Part shown: positions 15,701-26,967 of the stretch, one piece after another
Numbering within the stretch: the stretch's first letter is position 1
Layout of the letters: the number at the start of each line of letters is the position of its first letter
NCBI GenBank assembly: GCA_021014325.1
Contig: CM037467.1
Span: 186,001 to 250,000, forward strand
Length of the DNA stretch: 64,000 nt
Reading direction: 5' to 3'
Source: Plazaster borealis
Taxonomy: Eukaryota; Echinodermata; Asteroidea; Forcipulatida; Labidiasteridae
Notes under the pieces: generated by a model
The model's input: the letters and a program-made list of their open reading frames with translations, nothing else
What the model was told of the DNA's origin: nothing
The model's database searches: none
Program-made: the position numbers and the translations under genes

Positions 15701-17948
15701 CCAAATTCTGTGCTTGCGATCACCATTCTTCGCTTACAGGGCAAGCACCAAATTTCTGCGCTAGCTGTGTAAGCTAAGAATGCCTGGTAACATTGAGTAA
15801 GCACGCGCACAAGCAAAAAATCCCTGCTAAACTGTGAAATGCGCTTGAAGCACGGAATTCCCTGCTTCCTTAAGAGCCGATGCGTTGCTTACGAAAGAGC
15901 CATAAAATTGGGCCCAGATGTAGAAGAAGAAAAAATGTACAAGGCTGTTAAACGTACAACTACAAACCAACTCTTTTCAATTCAGGTTTCAAATTCAGAT
16001 CAATAACATTTAGCTTGTAAATCTGAAGTATTATGTAACTTATTTTATCATTTTTATGAATGCTATTCTATATACAAAATAACCAAACCAAAATTAGAAA
16101 AGAAAAAAAAGTAAGATAAATTCACAAAAATTGAAGTTCTTCAATAGGAAATTTGCTTTTAGAGCAAAATGTTCTGCCAAATGGTAAGCCAATCTCTGTT
16201 AAATTTGAGTGAAATTGGCTCCAGATTATGGAATAAAGTAGACTTTGCTTGTTAATGGATCCACTTAGCTTGATGTCACAAGGGAGTTTAGTCTGGTCTG
16301 AATCTGGAAACAAACTAAACCTCTGTTCTAATCAACCATACTCACAGCCAAACTTTGACCTCTGGTCGATGTAAAATAGTCTCACATCAAGTTATTTGTC
16401 TTAACATTATCTTTTCAACCTTGCTTGCAGTAATTCCTGGGAAAACTTTGTCATTAATTTTGCTAAAAATGGGAGACTGTAGGCCTACTTGTAGGTTGCG
16501 TTTTATAGTCAACTTCTCTCTAAACAGTACACTGCTATAGACTTTGCAAGTCTCGCGCATATTCAAACTTCCAGGACCTATTGGTCCCAACCATAATCTT
16601 TACCTGTGTGTGATACTGTTTCTTTAAAACTTTAGCGGATGGATATCAAGACTATATTATATTGATGGGAAAGTAAAATTTCGCCATGAAATAAATGAAA
16701 GTTAAATCAATTCAATAAATCGACAAGAAAACCAGAGAGTAAGACTTGACCTCCATTTCCGGTTACTTGTAAACAAGTTGTCCCAAGCTTTAATGTTGTC
16801 TCAATGTTTATGTTATTTGTATTACTGATATATATTTGTATTACTGATATAAACATTGAAATTGTACAAAGTAACATTGCTATGGTATTTTTCTTTTTGA
16901 AGAATTGTTTATAGGCTGGAATTTTAACAGTTCAAATTTGATTTCATAGACAAATAGAGTCTTTGTTGAAGTTGTTTTTTGTTTTCCATACGTGCGAGAC
17001 TTGCACAGTCTCTTGTAAGTTACAGCAAGTTACAACTTACAGACCCTTTTGAACTTTTGTGCATGTCCTAGGGCCCGTTGAATCTCTAAAATTTGTCAAA
17101 ACATTTTAGGAATTCCTGATGTAAATTGGAAACAGTTAATGCATAATTGTCTCAGTCACCAAATAACTTCACTGATGAAGGTCAATCCAGATGATATTAA
17201 TAGTCATGGAAACCATTAATGTAATTCCATCTAAACCATTGACCTGTGATCTCTTAATAGATCCAGTCAATCTGTGTGACCTTTAACCTTTTCAATCCAT
17301 GACATGGGATGGATTAGGGAAGAGATTATTGCCACAAATACCTGAAGTTCAATGCCCAATCAAATATTCTTCATACTTCAGTAACAAGGTATTTGGTGGT
17401 CTTGCTTAATTTACCTCCATGATTAATAGGTAGGGGAAGAAAAAGTCCAATGGGAACACGGCTTTACTATTATGTAGTGGTAGTATGTACTCCGAGCACA
17501 TGCCAAGGTGGTATAAATTGGACACCGTACAGCTAAATTTGGTGGGGACCTGGTGCTCTTCTACTCTAGAACTCCAAGGTTTGTTCCCCTATCGTCTCCA
17601 TGAACGTGGAGACGATAGCGGAACGAACTTACTAGTTCTAGGAGTAGGACTGGGACAGTTGGGGTTACTTGGTGGAATTTAAGAATTATGTGATGCAGCT
17701 TTTTCATCATCTGTTTCTAATTCTATCATTAGATATGATGGCACTCCACTTTTAATTTTAATACAAAATTTTGTATAGGGTGGTTTAAAGGAAAACTGTA
17801 GCGAATAATTCAAAACTAGTTCACTTACCCTGCCTGTAGCTTTTCGATATCTTTGTACCGATTTCTCCATCAATTCAGTCACTGTAATGTCTCCATTCCC
17901 ACACGGAACCACCACTCGGACCGCTCCAAAACTTACTGTCACCTTCAT
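3784..17948 (-). CDS. PARD3: PAR-3 polarity scaffold, first two coding exons (partial)
   Basis: Exon 1 is 17829-17948 (40 codons, from the ATG at 17948 to donor GTAAGTG). Exon 2 is 3784-3888 (35 codons, acceptor TTTAG, donor GTAGGA). Both boundaries are phase 0, so they join as a 75-residue stretch. Exon 1 starts MKVTVSFGAVRVVVPCGNGD and contains QRYRKATGR. Exon 2 contains GILDVDDLVCDVADD. These match the N-terminal oligomerisation domain (PB1-like fold) of PAR-3, which self-assembles at the apical cortex with PAR-6 and aPKC. The PDZ domains lie beyond the left edge. The intron between the two exons is 13,940 bp. The start is supported because the family begins at exactly this MKVTV residue. 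Family known; expression and later exons not visible. Confidence 0.93.
7276..7660 (-). mobile_element. Two relics of LINE reverse transcriptase motif B
   Basis: On the minus strand the segment near 7611-7660 reads YVGVPQGSVLCPG and the segment near 7265-7311 reads VYVRVPQGSILWP followed by a stop. VPQGS(V/I)L-x-P is the conserved motif B of non-LTR reverse transcriptases. The flanks share only short similarity, so these look like two diverged copies about 340 bp apart. No other RT motif is readable nearby. Confidence 0.45.
10011..10196. repeat. AT-rich irregular tandem repeat
   Basis: The block CGCTTCCGTATTTAATTATT occurs near 10011 and again near 10065. The block TTTAATTATTTGTATTA, followed by TCTAAATATCCCT, occurs near 10021 and again near 10133. 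This gives two to three overlapping imperfect copies. There is no coding potential. Confidence 0.6.
15671..15915 (+). mobile_element. MITE, GGGCCCAATTT-terminated family (copy 1)
   Basis: The 245-bp unit begins GGGCCCAATG and ends TAAAATTGGGCCC. The inner inverted repeat continues as GGCTCTGCTTAC at the left and degenerates at the right (imperfect inverted ends). It matches, in inverse orientation, the element at 49680-49932, including shared internal blocks such as CACGGAATTCCCTGCTTCC. It has no coding capacity. A target duplication is not clear. It sits inside PARD3 intron 1. Confidence 0.75.
17563..17645. repeat. Near-perfect palindromic hairpin element (copy 1)
   Basis: The two arms of about 38 bp are nearly complementary around a short centre (TGAACG). 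The arm core on one side reads GGAGACGATAGCGGAACGAA. The ends are (A)CTCTAGAACT and AGTTCTAGGAGT. The same core and the same CTAGAACT ends occur in the element at 44380-44459, so this is a dispersed hairpin family and not a chance palindrome. It lies 184 bp downstream of the PARD3 exon 1 donor. Confidence 0.75.
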
Positions 17949-18540
17949 CTTGGAAAACTATTTCAACACAATCACAAACAATCTGGATGAAGTTTCATCT
18001 GTTTAAATGTTTAATCTAGTCCATATTTTCAGTCAAAACAATAAACTTGATTTAATGTCCCACGGTATTATTCGATGAACGAAGCTGGTGGGTGGTTCAG
18101 GCGTTCTTCACCGCTGAGTCACAAACGGGTTGCTCCTGTTGCACGACGATCCGTCCTTGTGCCGGTGTAGTTTCACAGCTCGGTGTGTCGGTCGTCAGTG
18201 TCTACCAAGAAAAACACAAAACAAATCACTCAACTTGAAGACAAATTATTATAGAGGTGTTTTTGTAAAGTTAAGCTCAATATAACAAAATTTTACGTTT
18301 GATGGGTAAAAAATGAAGCACGGCCGTTCATTCACAGAATCACACTTCACCGATGGAAAAACGGATTCATAAAACCATTCATTACGCGTACGTCAACGTA
18401 GCTAAACAGCGTGTAGTGTTGTATTGTACGACAACAAAAAATCACATCTTCGTTCACACAGATGCACGTCAAACTCACCAGAATTCTGACTGAAACACTT
18501 CGACTCTATCCTCCATCTTATTCCAAAATGTTACAAAGAT
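17949..18540 (-). promoter_or_regulatory. PARD3 5'UTR and promoter region with a likely small UTR intron
   Basis: CpG content rises here relative to the flanks. On the minus strand a good donor (TTCTG then GTGAGTTTG, last exon base 18479) and a good acceptor (TTCTTGGTAG, first exon base 18201) define a likely 277-bp 5'UTR intron at 18202-18478. That would leave a non-coding first exon at about 18479-18540 and a second exon running from 18201 into the coding start at 17948. No TATA box was recognised. The splice sites are seen; their use is inferred. Confidence 0.5.
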
Positions 18541-21500
18541 CCATACGAAGAAGAAATCAGTTACTGCAATTCGTCAAGTAGGTTGAAAGAGGGGTAAATT
18601 TGGCTAGTTAACGAACCCTTTTGCGAGGAAACCAAACTTCCGACATTCGTCAGTTGTGGTTAAAGGGATTATACTATTTATAAGCAGGGGGTTAATTGTA
18701 ACACCTGTCGTAAACAGTGTGCAGGCAGAATCAAAAGACACTTTAAAACACCAGTACACACAAAAACGTTTTTTGAAACCGTTTCAATTGATGAAGATAA
18801 TAATTAAAAGGTAAGATATATAAAAACAAAAACAACATCAGAGGTACAATTGACGCTTACACCGAGTGATGTGAACACGCAAAAAAATCTTTACCACAGG
18901 TTTTTTGAGATCGTCCAAGTTATAGCCAGCTAGCTTTGTATATCAAACCGGTAGAGGGCGCCTTTACCAATAACAGCGACGTGGCTTATTGTTGGGACAT
19001 AACATAACATAACATAACAATTAAATTAATATGGTTTTGTTTTAATTTGAGTAGGTTTATGAAAGACAAAGCTTCGCAAGATTTTTAAGTCTGAAATGAT
19101 CATGACAGTTAAAGTCAGTAGTTTGCAGATATTAAATTTACTTGCGTTTCTTTTTAAATGTAAAACCCTCTTCCACCCAAAGGTGTCCTACCCAGAAATT
19201 AACGTCCGCTGAACCCTTCTCGCCTCCTCGGACTGCTTATGTTCCCGCCAAATAAACACAGTTTTTAGGCACAACCACGATGTTTTTATGAACTGGCGAC
19301 AGACAATGAGCAGTCCAAGACTCTAAACTAAGTTCCTCAACGGTAACACCATATCTGAACTAAAAATTTCCGCTGAATTAAAGGAAAACTTATGACTCTT
19401 TCTCCATCTCGACCCGTCATCTTTACACCTCATTGCCCTGTCGTCTGCTTCGGGGGATGTTACAAAGGTTACTGGATAGTACCTCTGATGACAATTATTT
19501 GTTTTCAAAGTGTGCTCCGCGGTAGCAGATAAGCGAAGATTGTCCCCAAGCGTTAAATGACTGTAAAGGGTGACAATCCGGGGGTCCATAGCCCATTACC
19601 GACGCCATTTCGTCACCGACTCTGCCATTGATAGGAGGCTGGTATCCCCTCTGGTAAAACTATTAACCAATGTGTGTAGACTATTGTGTTTCAAAGGAAA
19701 GACACAAGATAGAACATCTCGGTGTTAACTTTTGAAGAAAATAGTAAATAGAAGCCCAATGGTTTTCATTGATAGGTTTTCCCTTGGAAACGATTTGTTT
19801 CAGAGGTTGTTTTGATAAACACACTGTATTTTAAGCATTAATTCTTAAATAGTCTTTAAAGTGTTACAAACATTAGGCTACTGTTTAAATATTTTAACAA
19901 CTTTTTTATGAATTCGAGATTGTTACAATTCAAATGTTATGAGTTCCGTTTAGAATGCATTTAGATGTATTACTCGGTGTGAGCAAGGGGTGGGCCACAT
20001 TAATGAGACAAACATATTGCTCTTAAGTTATATCATGGGGGTAGACATGGATGGTTATATTATACGTGGCCAACCAGCGGGCTACCGTAGGAAGGTACGA
20101 TAACGAGCAATTAGTTTAAGACACCCCAAGTCGTTATTCTCAAGTACATGCTTGATTAAACAATTAGACCTGGTATGATAAACATCAACCCCTTCAGCCA
20201 GTGATGAGGTAATCGCTTGAGAAGCAACTCGTTTTTTAAAACAATTAACAAAGTCAACGAAGTGGATATAATTACTGAGTATTTTAATCAAAAGCTTTTT
20301 ACACACTAATAAACTGACTTCAATTAAACTAAACAAGAACAGGTGTCTCATCACATGACAACAGGTGGATTGACTACAGGTAGGTTCCCTACCATGCTAA
20401 CTAAATGAGACGTGTCCATCAAAACTTACATACCAACACACATCCTTTATTGGCTGTACAGTTTTATTCTGACTGAAATCACGTAGTGGTGGAGGCAACA
20501 TTTTGATTGTAATGAAAATGATGGAGTTTACGGCAAAACAAGTAAATTAACCACAAAGATCTCTTGCGAATGGATATCTAAAACCACTCGTGCCTCTGGC
20601 CACAGTAAAGAAAATCAGAAGTTCGTGGACTGAAGTAATAATAACGTCTGGATTGAGTGTAACCATTTTGCTAACCCTGAGCTCCAGGATATCTACGTGA
20701 CCTTTCATAGTTCAAGGAAAACAGGAGACCTATCGTCAAATCGTCATCATCATCAGATTTTCCGAGGAAGGGTAATGAGATTGACAGAGTTGTTCTGGGT
20801 GGTGATGGGGCCGTAACGCCCCAAGCTAGGCACCGTCATGGCACGGTGTAGTAGTGCCACAGAGATGGGATTGGTCGGTGCTTTGAGTTTTTATGAACAG
20901 ACTGGAAACTAGTTTACTCTGGACCTTTGCCAGTCATAAGTGTTTGAATGAAATCAAAATAACACTCCTCTCGACCCTTTTAGGCGTGTCTCGTAGTGAA
21001 ATAACTAAATCCTGGCTGTATGCATAATATTAATATGTCAGTTTTATCATAAATAACTAGATACTCAATAAAAAATGCGACACACAATAAAAGAATAGAC
21101 CACATGGAGGAACAGTCTCTTGATCTATTGTTTGCTATTTTTATATTTGTTAATAATGATTTTTTTTCAATTGTAAAAAATGGTAAACAAGGTTGTTTCA
21201 GCGTTCCGTTTCAGCCACCTCTCTGTGGCTGCCAACCATGTGTTTGTTTTAATAAACCCGAATAATTAATAGAAAAAAAAGGAACAACTACTAAGTCAGT
21301 GCTGCCTATGAATATGATGATTCCTGAAAACCTTTCATAGTTTCCGTTCGAAGTCCGACCCTCTGAAGTAACCAGATCGGCACAAGGGGGGTCTCACAAT
21401 GTGAAATTCTACCTCAATCTATTCTCACACACAGAGGAGGAAATAATGGGATGGGTGGGGCAGACTTTTAATACGTGTAATTATTTTATGCATGCAATTG

Positions 21501-22800
21501 TAAATGGAAGCAAAGTCGGTATGTTTTCCACCATTCAATCCGCCCAAAACAATGTAACATTGCACAACAATCAAGCAGGTGCAAGAAAATGTGTAATAAT
21601 TATTGTAATACAAAACAACATTCATTACCTTGTTGTATGGTTGTACAGCGAAACGCAGACCGTCTTCTCCGTTACTTCAGTTGTTCAGTTGAATGACTGT
21701 TCATCTCTTTGTTTTATCACTACTCGTTGCAGCAAGCAAGACGCGTCAACCATTAAAGCAATAATGGAGCTTGCTTATGCATGGAGTTATAACCACATCC
21801 TTTGCCAATCTTGTCAAATTAACACGACTACCCACTGGGACTTCAAAGCCTGGAGGACTAAGTTGGTGACCACTTTTTCCTAGAGGCCCGTATTGGTTGC
21901 TGATTGGTCAAAGTAACTGCTGACGTCAGAGATAAACAGACGAGTATGCCATGCCTTCTGGTAGCTGCAGTCACCGAACATACTGTAGTACAAAGTACTT
22001 GCTGATTACGTATACTTCTGTATACTTGGAATTGCTTATGAAATACCCTTGCTCTATGGGAATACTATAAGACATCGACGATCTGGTTAAGTGATTTAAA
22101 AGCTTCCGGATAGCTTGGGACAATCCTTTAAAACCGATAAGGAACCCGTCTGGGCCATGGGTTCATCACATTAAACTTGGGAGCTATACACACAACCTGA
22201 CAACAACCCATTCATTATTAAGAATCGTAAACAAGAAATTCGGTCAGAATTCATCATGGATGTATAATATAAAGCAGTTTTCTAAGCACATGTAATGGCA
22301 CGAACCAAGGAGATGGTCAGACCGTGGTGGTCAGACCATAGAGAAAGGATCCAACTCTATGGTCAGACCATTGCGGGGGTATTTCCTCCCTCCATGGTCA
22401 GACCATGGAGAAAGAAACTGACCATGCAGGTAGAACCCCTGTATGGACTGACCATAGAGCAAGTACTTGCTATATTATGGACTGAATGACTTCCCCAAAT
22501 AACCGATAATGCTTCATAATTAGCATAATAATAATTCAGATTAAATCGAGGGTCGTTCTACATTTTGTAAGTGTTTTCGGTCTCGTTGGTTGACGATAAA
22601 CTTCTGCTCATAAAGAATCAGGAGCGGAGTTCGGAGAGGCTTTGATAGTATGGAGGAATTCCTCCTTCATCCGTGCTTTGATGTAACCATGCAGTCATTT
22701 ACGTTTACAGTCGAAAGTTCTTCCCAATGGCCATGGAATCCAGAAAAGCGCGCGTCATTCTTTCTCATTATGACATCATGAATGGTCTCTCGGTGATGCG
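18541..22800. other. Intergenic region between divergent PARD3 and HCN genes
   Basis: No gene is recognised. An ATAAC microsatellite lies near 18999-19019. A CpG-richer patch at 19180-19620 contains an 88-codon minus frame (19323-19589, true ATG) with no known similarity. A plus-strand frame runs to the stop at 21883. Its first true ATG is at 21446, and it is no longer than expected by chance in 64 kb of this composition. A palindrome cluster at 22312-22460 is listed separately. Confidence 0.6.
22312..22460. repeat. Cluster of TGGTCAGACCA palindromes
   Basis: The odd-centred palindrome TGGTCAGACCA occurs at 22328-22338, 22360-22370 and 22395-22405, with a degenerate copy at 22314-22324. It is extended to a 21-bp palindrome at 22390-22410 (CTCCATGGTCAGACCATGGA plus one G). 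Further half-sites GACTGACCATAGAG follow near 22446. GACCATAGAG (22334-22343) can pair with CTCTATGGTC (22355-22364). Related sequence (GGTCTAACCATAGAGCAAGG) recurs in an HCN intron at about 25357-25391. Confidence 0.65.
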
Positions 22801-22919
22801 CGTCTGAGTTGATAGCAACGCGCGTTTCCGGAAATGTTTGTTTACTTGTTTGTACATATACAGTGTGTGTGTACGGTGTGTGTACACACACTGCTGCTGT
22901 TCTTCTGCAGGTCACACCG

Positions 22920-25900
22920 ATGCAAGCGGCGGTGGTGGATTTCCCCATCCCGAAACAAGCCATCGTCAATGGTCAACTTCTAGGTCATATTCTGGACGCA
23001 AACCTTGATCTCATTCACAATGGCGGAGGAATTGCAGGCGGTGGAGGTTATATCGGACACGCAAGCAACAGGTTAGTAAGGAAGATTTTAACTTCTGAAA
23101 AAAAACAATTAGAAGTTTAATGTTTATAAAATAACAATTGGACATTGTCATTCTACCAGCATAATTTATTTCAACATAAACAGAAATGTAAAACTTTATT
23201 CTTTGTAAAAACGGACTCTGCCATTTTATGATGAACTTATTTTCCATTAATGGTTAAATATTGATATGGTTTAGGTCTTGCACAGAGTGACAGTGCCGTA
23301 CTAGCAGCTATGGGTGTACATAGGAAACCAAGGAGTAAACGTCGCCAGTCTATTGTAGAGACGATGAACAAGAACAAGAAGACTTTATTCCATGCCTCTA
23401 ATCAAGACTTCGTCAAAAGAATTTACCGTAGCGAGAAAGCACTTAAAGATGAGCAACTTAGGCAGCAACGATTCCACCATTTTGTCATCCACCCACTTAG
23501 TAATTTCCGGTTAGTAAATCTTGTTGTAAATAACTGAAAAACGTTAATCTACAACGAATTTACTGTAACATGCCCATACTCGATGTGGAACATAGGCCCT
23601 AAGTTTTAGTTTGGTAATTTTGTCATCACTAAAAAAATAAAAATAAACAAAATGTAATTTAGTTACAATTACAGGTACTCGATTACAACTAAATAAATGT
23701 GTGTCAATTTGTATTTATCAACTCTTTGAATCTTTTATTTTACAATTACAAAATGATTGATGTTAAGATGTTAAGATTGATGAATTTGTCATCTTGTTAT
23801 TTCAGTTGGTGTTGGGATATGTGGATGGTGCTCTTGATGTCCATTACGTTAATTATCTTACCAGTCAACATCGCATTCTACAGTGATCAGTTCTCAGCAA
23901 CATGGACCATAGCAAATTGTTTCACTGACAGTTTCTTCTTGATTGATATTTGTCTCAATTTTTTCACTGGGATTGTCGATCATAAAAACGAACAGGTATG
24001 TTAGCTTGATAAACAATCTTCATTAGAACACCTGTTGTTTTGAATGCCTATCAAAATGACGTCATGACATGTACAAACTGATGATGCACACTGATTTTCA
24101 ATAAGTATAAAACTTAAACTCGGTCATTTAAATCAAATTGCGCTGCGCTACATGTTTCAATTTTTAAAATTTTTTTTACAGGATAAAAATTTGCTAAATT
24201 CCCTTCGTTCCGAATTCCAAAATGCATTTATTTACATCACCAACGGGTAGTTCATTTAGATTAAACAATCACGCATGTGTCCTTGACCATTTAAAAAAGC
24301 ACGGGATTTATTTTAATTAGAATAAAGTGTAATCATCATCATCATCGTTCATTTCAAATGAAAACTTGTTGTTCTTGTTTTATTGTCTACTCAAGGTGAT
24401 AATACTACGAAGACGAATTGCTGTCAGTTATTTACGATCTTGGTTCTTTCCGGATTTGATCTCATCCTTTCCGTTTGATTACATCTACATCTTTATAAAT
24501 GGAACCGAGGGATACACGTCAGACTCCACTGCACTAACGCTCCGTGTATTCCGGTATGTTAGGGGTCTCACCTATACCGTTTCTACATCAGATATCACGG
24601 CATGATGCTCTATCCCCTTCTCCTCTTTCCAATTTCAGTCAAGTAAAAGCAATGATTATAAGTGAATTTCTTATTGTTGTTTCTTTAGATTGGCCAAGAT
24701 CTTGGGGATTCTAAGACTGTTGCGTCTTGCTCGACTCATGAGATACGTCAATAAACTCGAAGAGGTGAGTTCGTCATGTGATGGATATTCCCTGCATTCG
24801 ATTTTTAAAACGCAATTGAGCGACGGATTTTTATTAGCTTTCAATTCTTAATAATTTCATCCATAATTTTATAAAGCTTTTTTAAGTTTATAAATTTCAC
24901 CAATTTGGGTTCTTTAGTTTTGGTTTGGGAACTATTGCTAACTGTTGTCACGTTATCATTTCAAAAGTAAAATAAAGTCAATATCATGCGCGGATTTTCT
25001 TTCGTATCTTGTCAGATCTTCAATATTGAAGGTGCAGTGATCCGGATTGTCAACCTTAGTCTAGTGATGCTAGTTGTGATTCATTGGAATGGTTGTATAC
25101 AATTCTTCATTGCATTTGCCACGGATTTCCCGCCGGACAGCTGGGTCACTATTAGCGGTCTTGAGGTAAAAACTAAGCCCTAAACGTTTGAAAAAGAAAA
25201 AACCCCACCTGAATATTTTAAACTTAGTAATACATATGTTGGTTTTTAAACACACGAAACCGTTTTAAATAATGTGCATGTATTGAAATGAAATTTGGAT
25301 TCAGTATTTTGAACAAACCCGAAAAAGTTCAAAAATGTATCTTCCTTCTTTGCAAGGTCTAACCATAGAGCAAGGTCTAACCATCTTAGAAACAAGTAAA
25401 TATATTAATAATTCTTTTCTTTAATATTTTAGCATGCTGATAAGTGGCAGCAATACTCCTGGGCATTCTTCAAAGCAGTTTGTCATATGCTTGGGATTGG
25501 ATTTGGTCGTCACACTCCACAAAACCTGACAGAGATGTGGGCTGCTGCTCTTAGTATCATGTTAGGGGCTTCATTTTACGCCCTCTTTGTTGGCCAAATG
25601 GCCACTTTGCTTCTATCGATAGGTGCGTCAGGAAGAATCTACAATGAAAAGGTAAACCACTTTTATTTTGTGATGATTTTATGGGTACAGTTTATAACTT
25701 CAGAAGCCCTTTCAGTAAGATTTAGTTTCTTTCGTAAGATCTAGTTTCTTTCCTCTTGCGCCTATTTCCAAACTTCATTTTGTTTCCCCCACTATTAACT
25801 AATTTGCATATAATTTGAATAGATCAACCAAGTCAAGGAATATATGCGCTATCGCAAGATACCAGGGAAGACACAGAAACGTGTATTGGAGTACTACGAT

Positions 25901-26967
25901 CATCGTTACCAGCGTAAATACTTCGATGAAGATCTGATTATCAAGGAGCAGAATGTTCCAATTCGAAGGGTGAGGATTGTCATTAAACTAACCATCAATA
26001 ATCAATCAATTACAGCAATCAATCGGACGAAGACTTACCGCAAAAGCCGATTGCTATTCAAATATTGATTGAATATTAATTTTCAAATGCTACAAAAATT
26101 GTTTCAACGGTTTTTATAGCAAAAATGTTTGCATAATTGAGATGAATACAGTATCAAAGTAACGGATTCTGCTTAGTTTCCGAAAACACCCTTTTTCTCC
26201 TCTAACAGGAGATCATACAGCACAAACTTCGCTCTCTTGTCAGTAAAGTAGGTTTTCTCAACCAAGGAAGTCCGGACTTTGTCATTGATGTTATTGAGAC
26301 ACTAACATTTGAGGTCTACCTAAAAGATGACCTCATCATAAAGGCTGGTCGTCAAGGTAACACCATGTATTTCATTGAGCATGGAACAGTACAAATTGAA
26401 GTGGAAGGCAGAGTGGTTGGCAAGCTTCACGATGGAGACCATTTTGGTGGTGAGAATTTTTGATTTCAAGTTTGTAGAAGATGTTAGATTTTTATCACTC
26501 ACTTAAAATGATTTCGTTCTTAAATTTGTTTTGTTGTTAACTGACATTAAGTAATCTAATTTCGGGTGAATTTGGATGGATTTGTTGACAGAGATTGCCT
26601 TGTTGATTGATGAGCGACGTGTTGCGTCCGTTGTAGCAACCTCTACCTGTGACATATACAGCCTCAATAGAGAAAACTTTAATCAAGGTATTTAACCTTC
26701 TACATCTCTTATTCATTTGGTGGGAATTGTTTTTCCATATTTATAGGTTTGACTTATGAAAATCATTACAACCATTTAATTTAAACAAACTGTTGAATTA
26801 TTCAAGTAAATCTTTTGAACACTTTATGCAAATTATGATCAGTTTTAGAAGAGCATCCTGATATGAGAGGAATGATGGCAACTGTAGCTAAGGAACGACT
26901 GCAGAAGATTCAACAGAGTAACAAGGAAGAACGAGCAAAAGAATCCTTTGAATCTGCTGATGATTGA
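22920..26967 (+). CDS. HCN-family hyperpolarisation-activated, cyclic-nucleotide-gated channel
   Basis: There are eleven frame-consistent coding exons: 22920-23071, 23288-23509, 23806-23995, 24396-24553, 24689-24764, 25016-25165, 25433-25651, 25823-25969, 26209-26449, 26592-26687 and 26843-26967 (591 aa). In order they encode a glycine-rich N-terminus, the HCN domain (HHFVIHPLSNFR), S1-S2 (WCWDMWMVLL), S3 (FFPDLISSFPFDYIYIF), an arginine-rich S4 (ILGILRLLRLARLMRYVNK), S5, and a pore with filter GIGFG (GFG codons 25499-25507). After S6 come the C-linker (YYDHRYQRKYFDEDLI) and a cyclic-nucleotide-binding domain (FGEIALLIDERRVASV). HCN channels carry mixed Na/K current at the plasma membrane and are modulated by cAMP. 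The C-terminus is short for the family. The filter is GFG rather than the usual GYG. A strong acceptor (TTCTTCTGCAG, ending 22910) precedes the start, so a 5' exon exists upstream and coding could extend into it. Confidence 0.9.

Larger units (their letters stand above)
3889..17828 (-). other. PARD3 intron 1 (about 14 kb)
   Basis: This long first intron has no recognised coding exon on either strand. It carries separately listed repeats: LINE motif relics at 7276-7660, a short tandem at 10011-10196, a MITE at 15671-15915 and a hairpin at 17563-17645. A minus-strand frame of 96 codons at 10845-11135 resembles nothing I know. Long first introns commonly hold enhancers, but I cannot point to one from sequence alone. 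Confidence 0.7.

Noticed and set aside
21401..21883. 160-codon plus-strand open frame, longest in the window
   Set aside because: It opens with GTG (first ATG at 21446) and has no recognisable domain. A frame this long is expected about once by chance in 64 kb of this composition over six frames.
22800..22830. X-box (RFX) site GTTGATAGCAAC upstream of the HCN gene
   Set aside because: Only the right half-site fits the consensus. The left half deviates, so it is not a supportable ciliary-gene motif.
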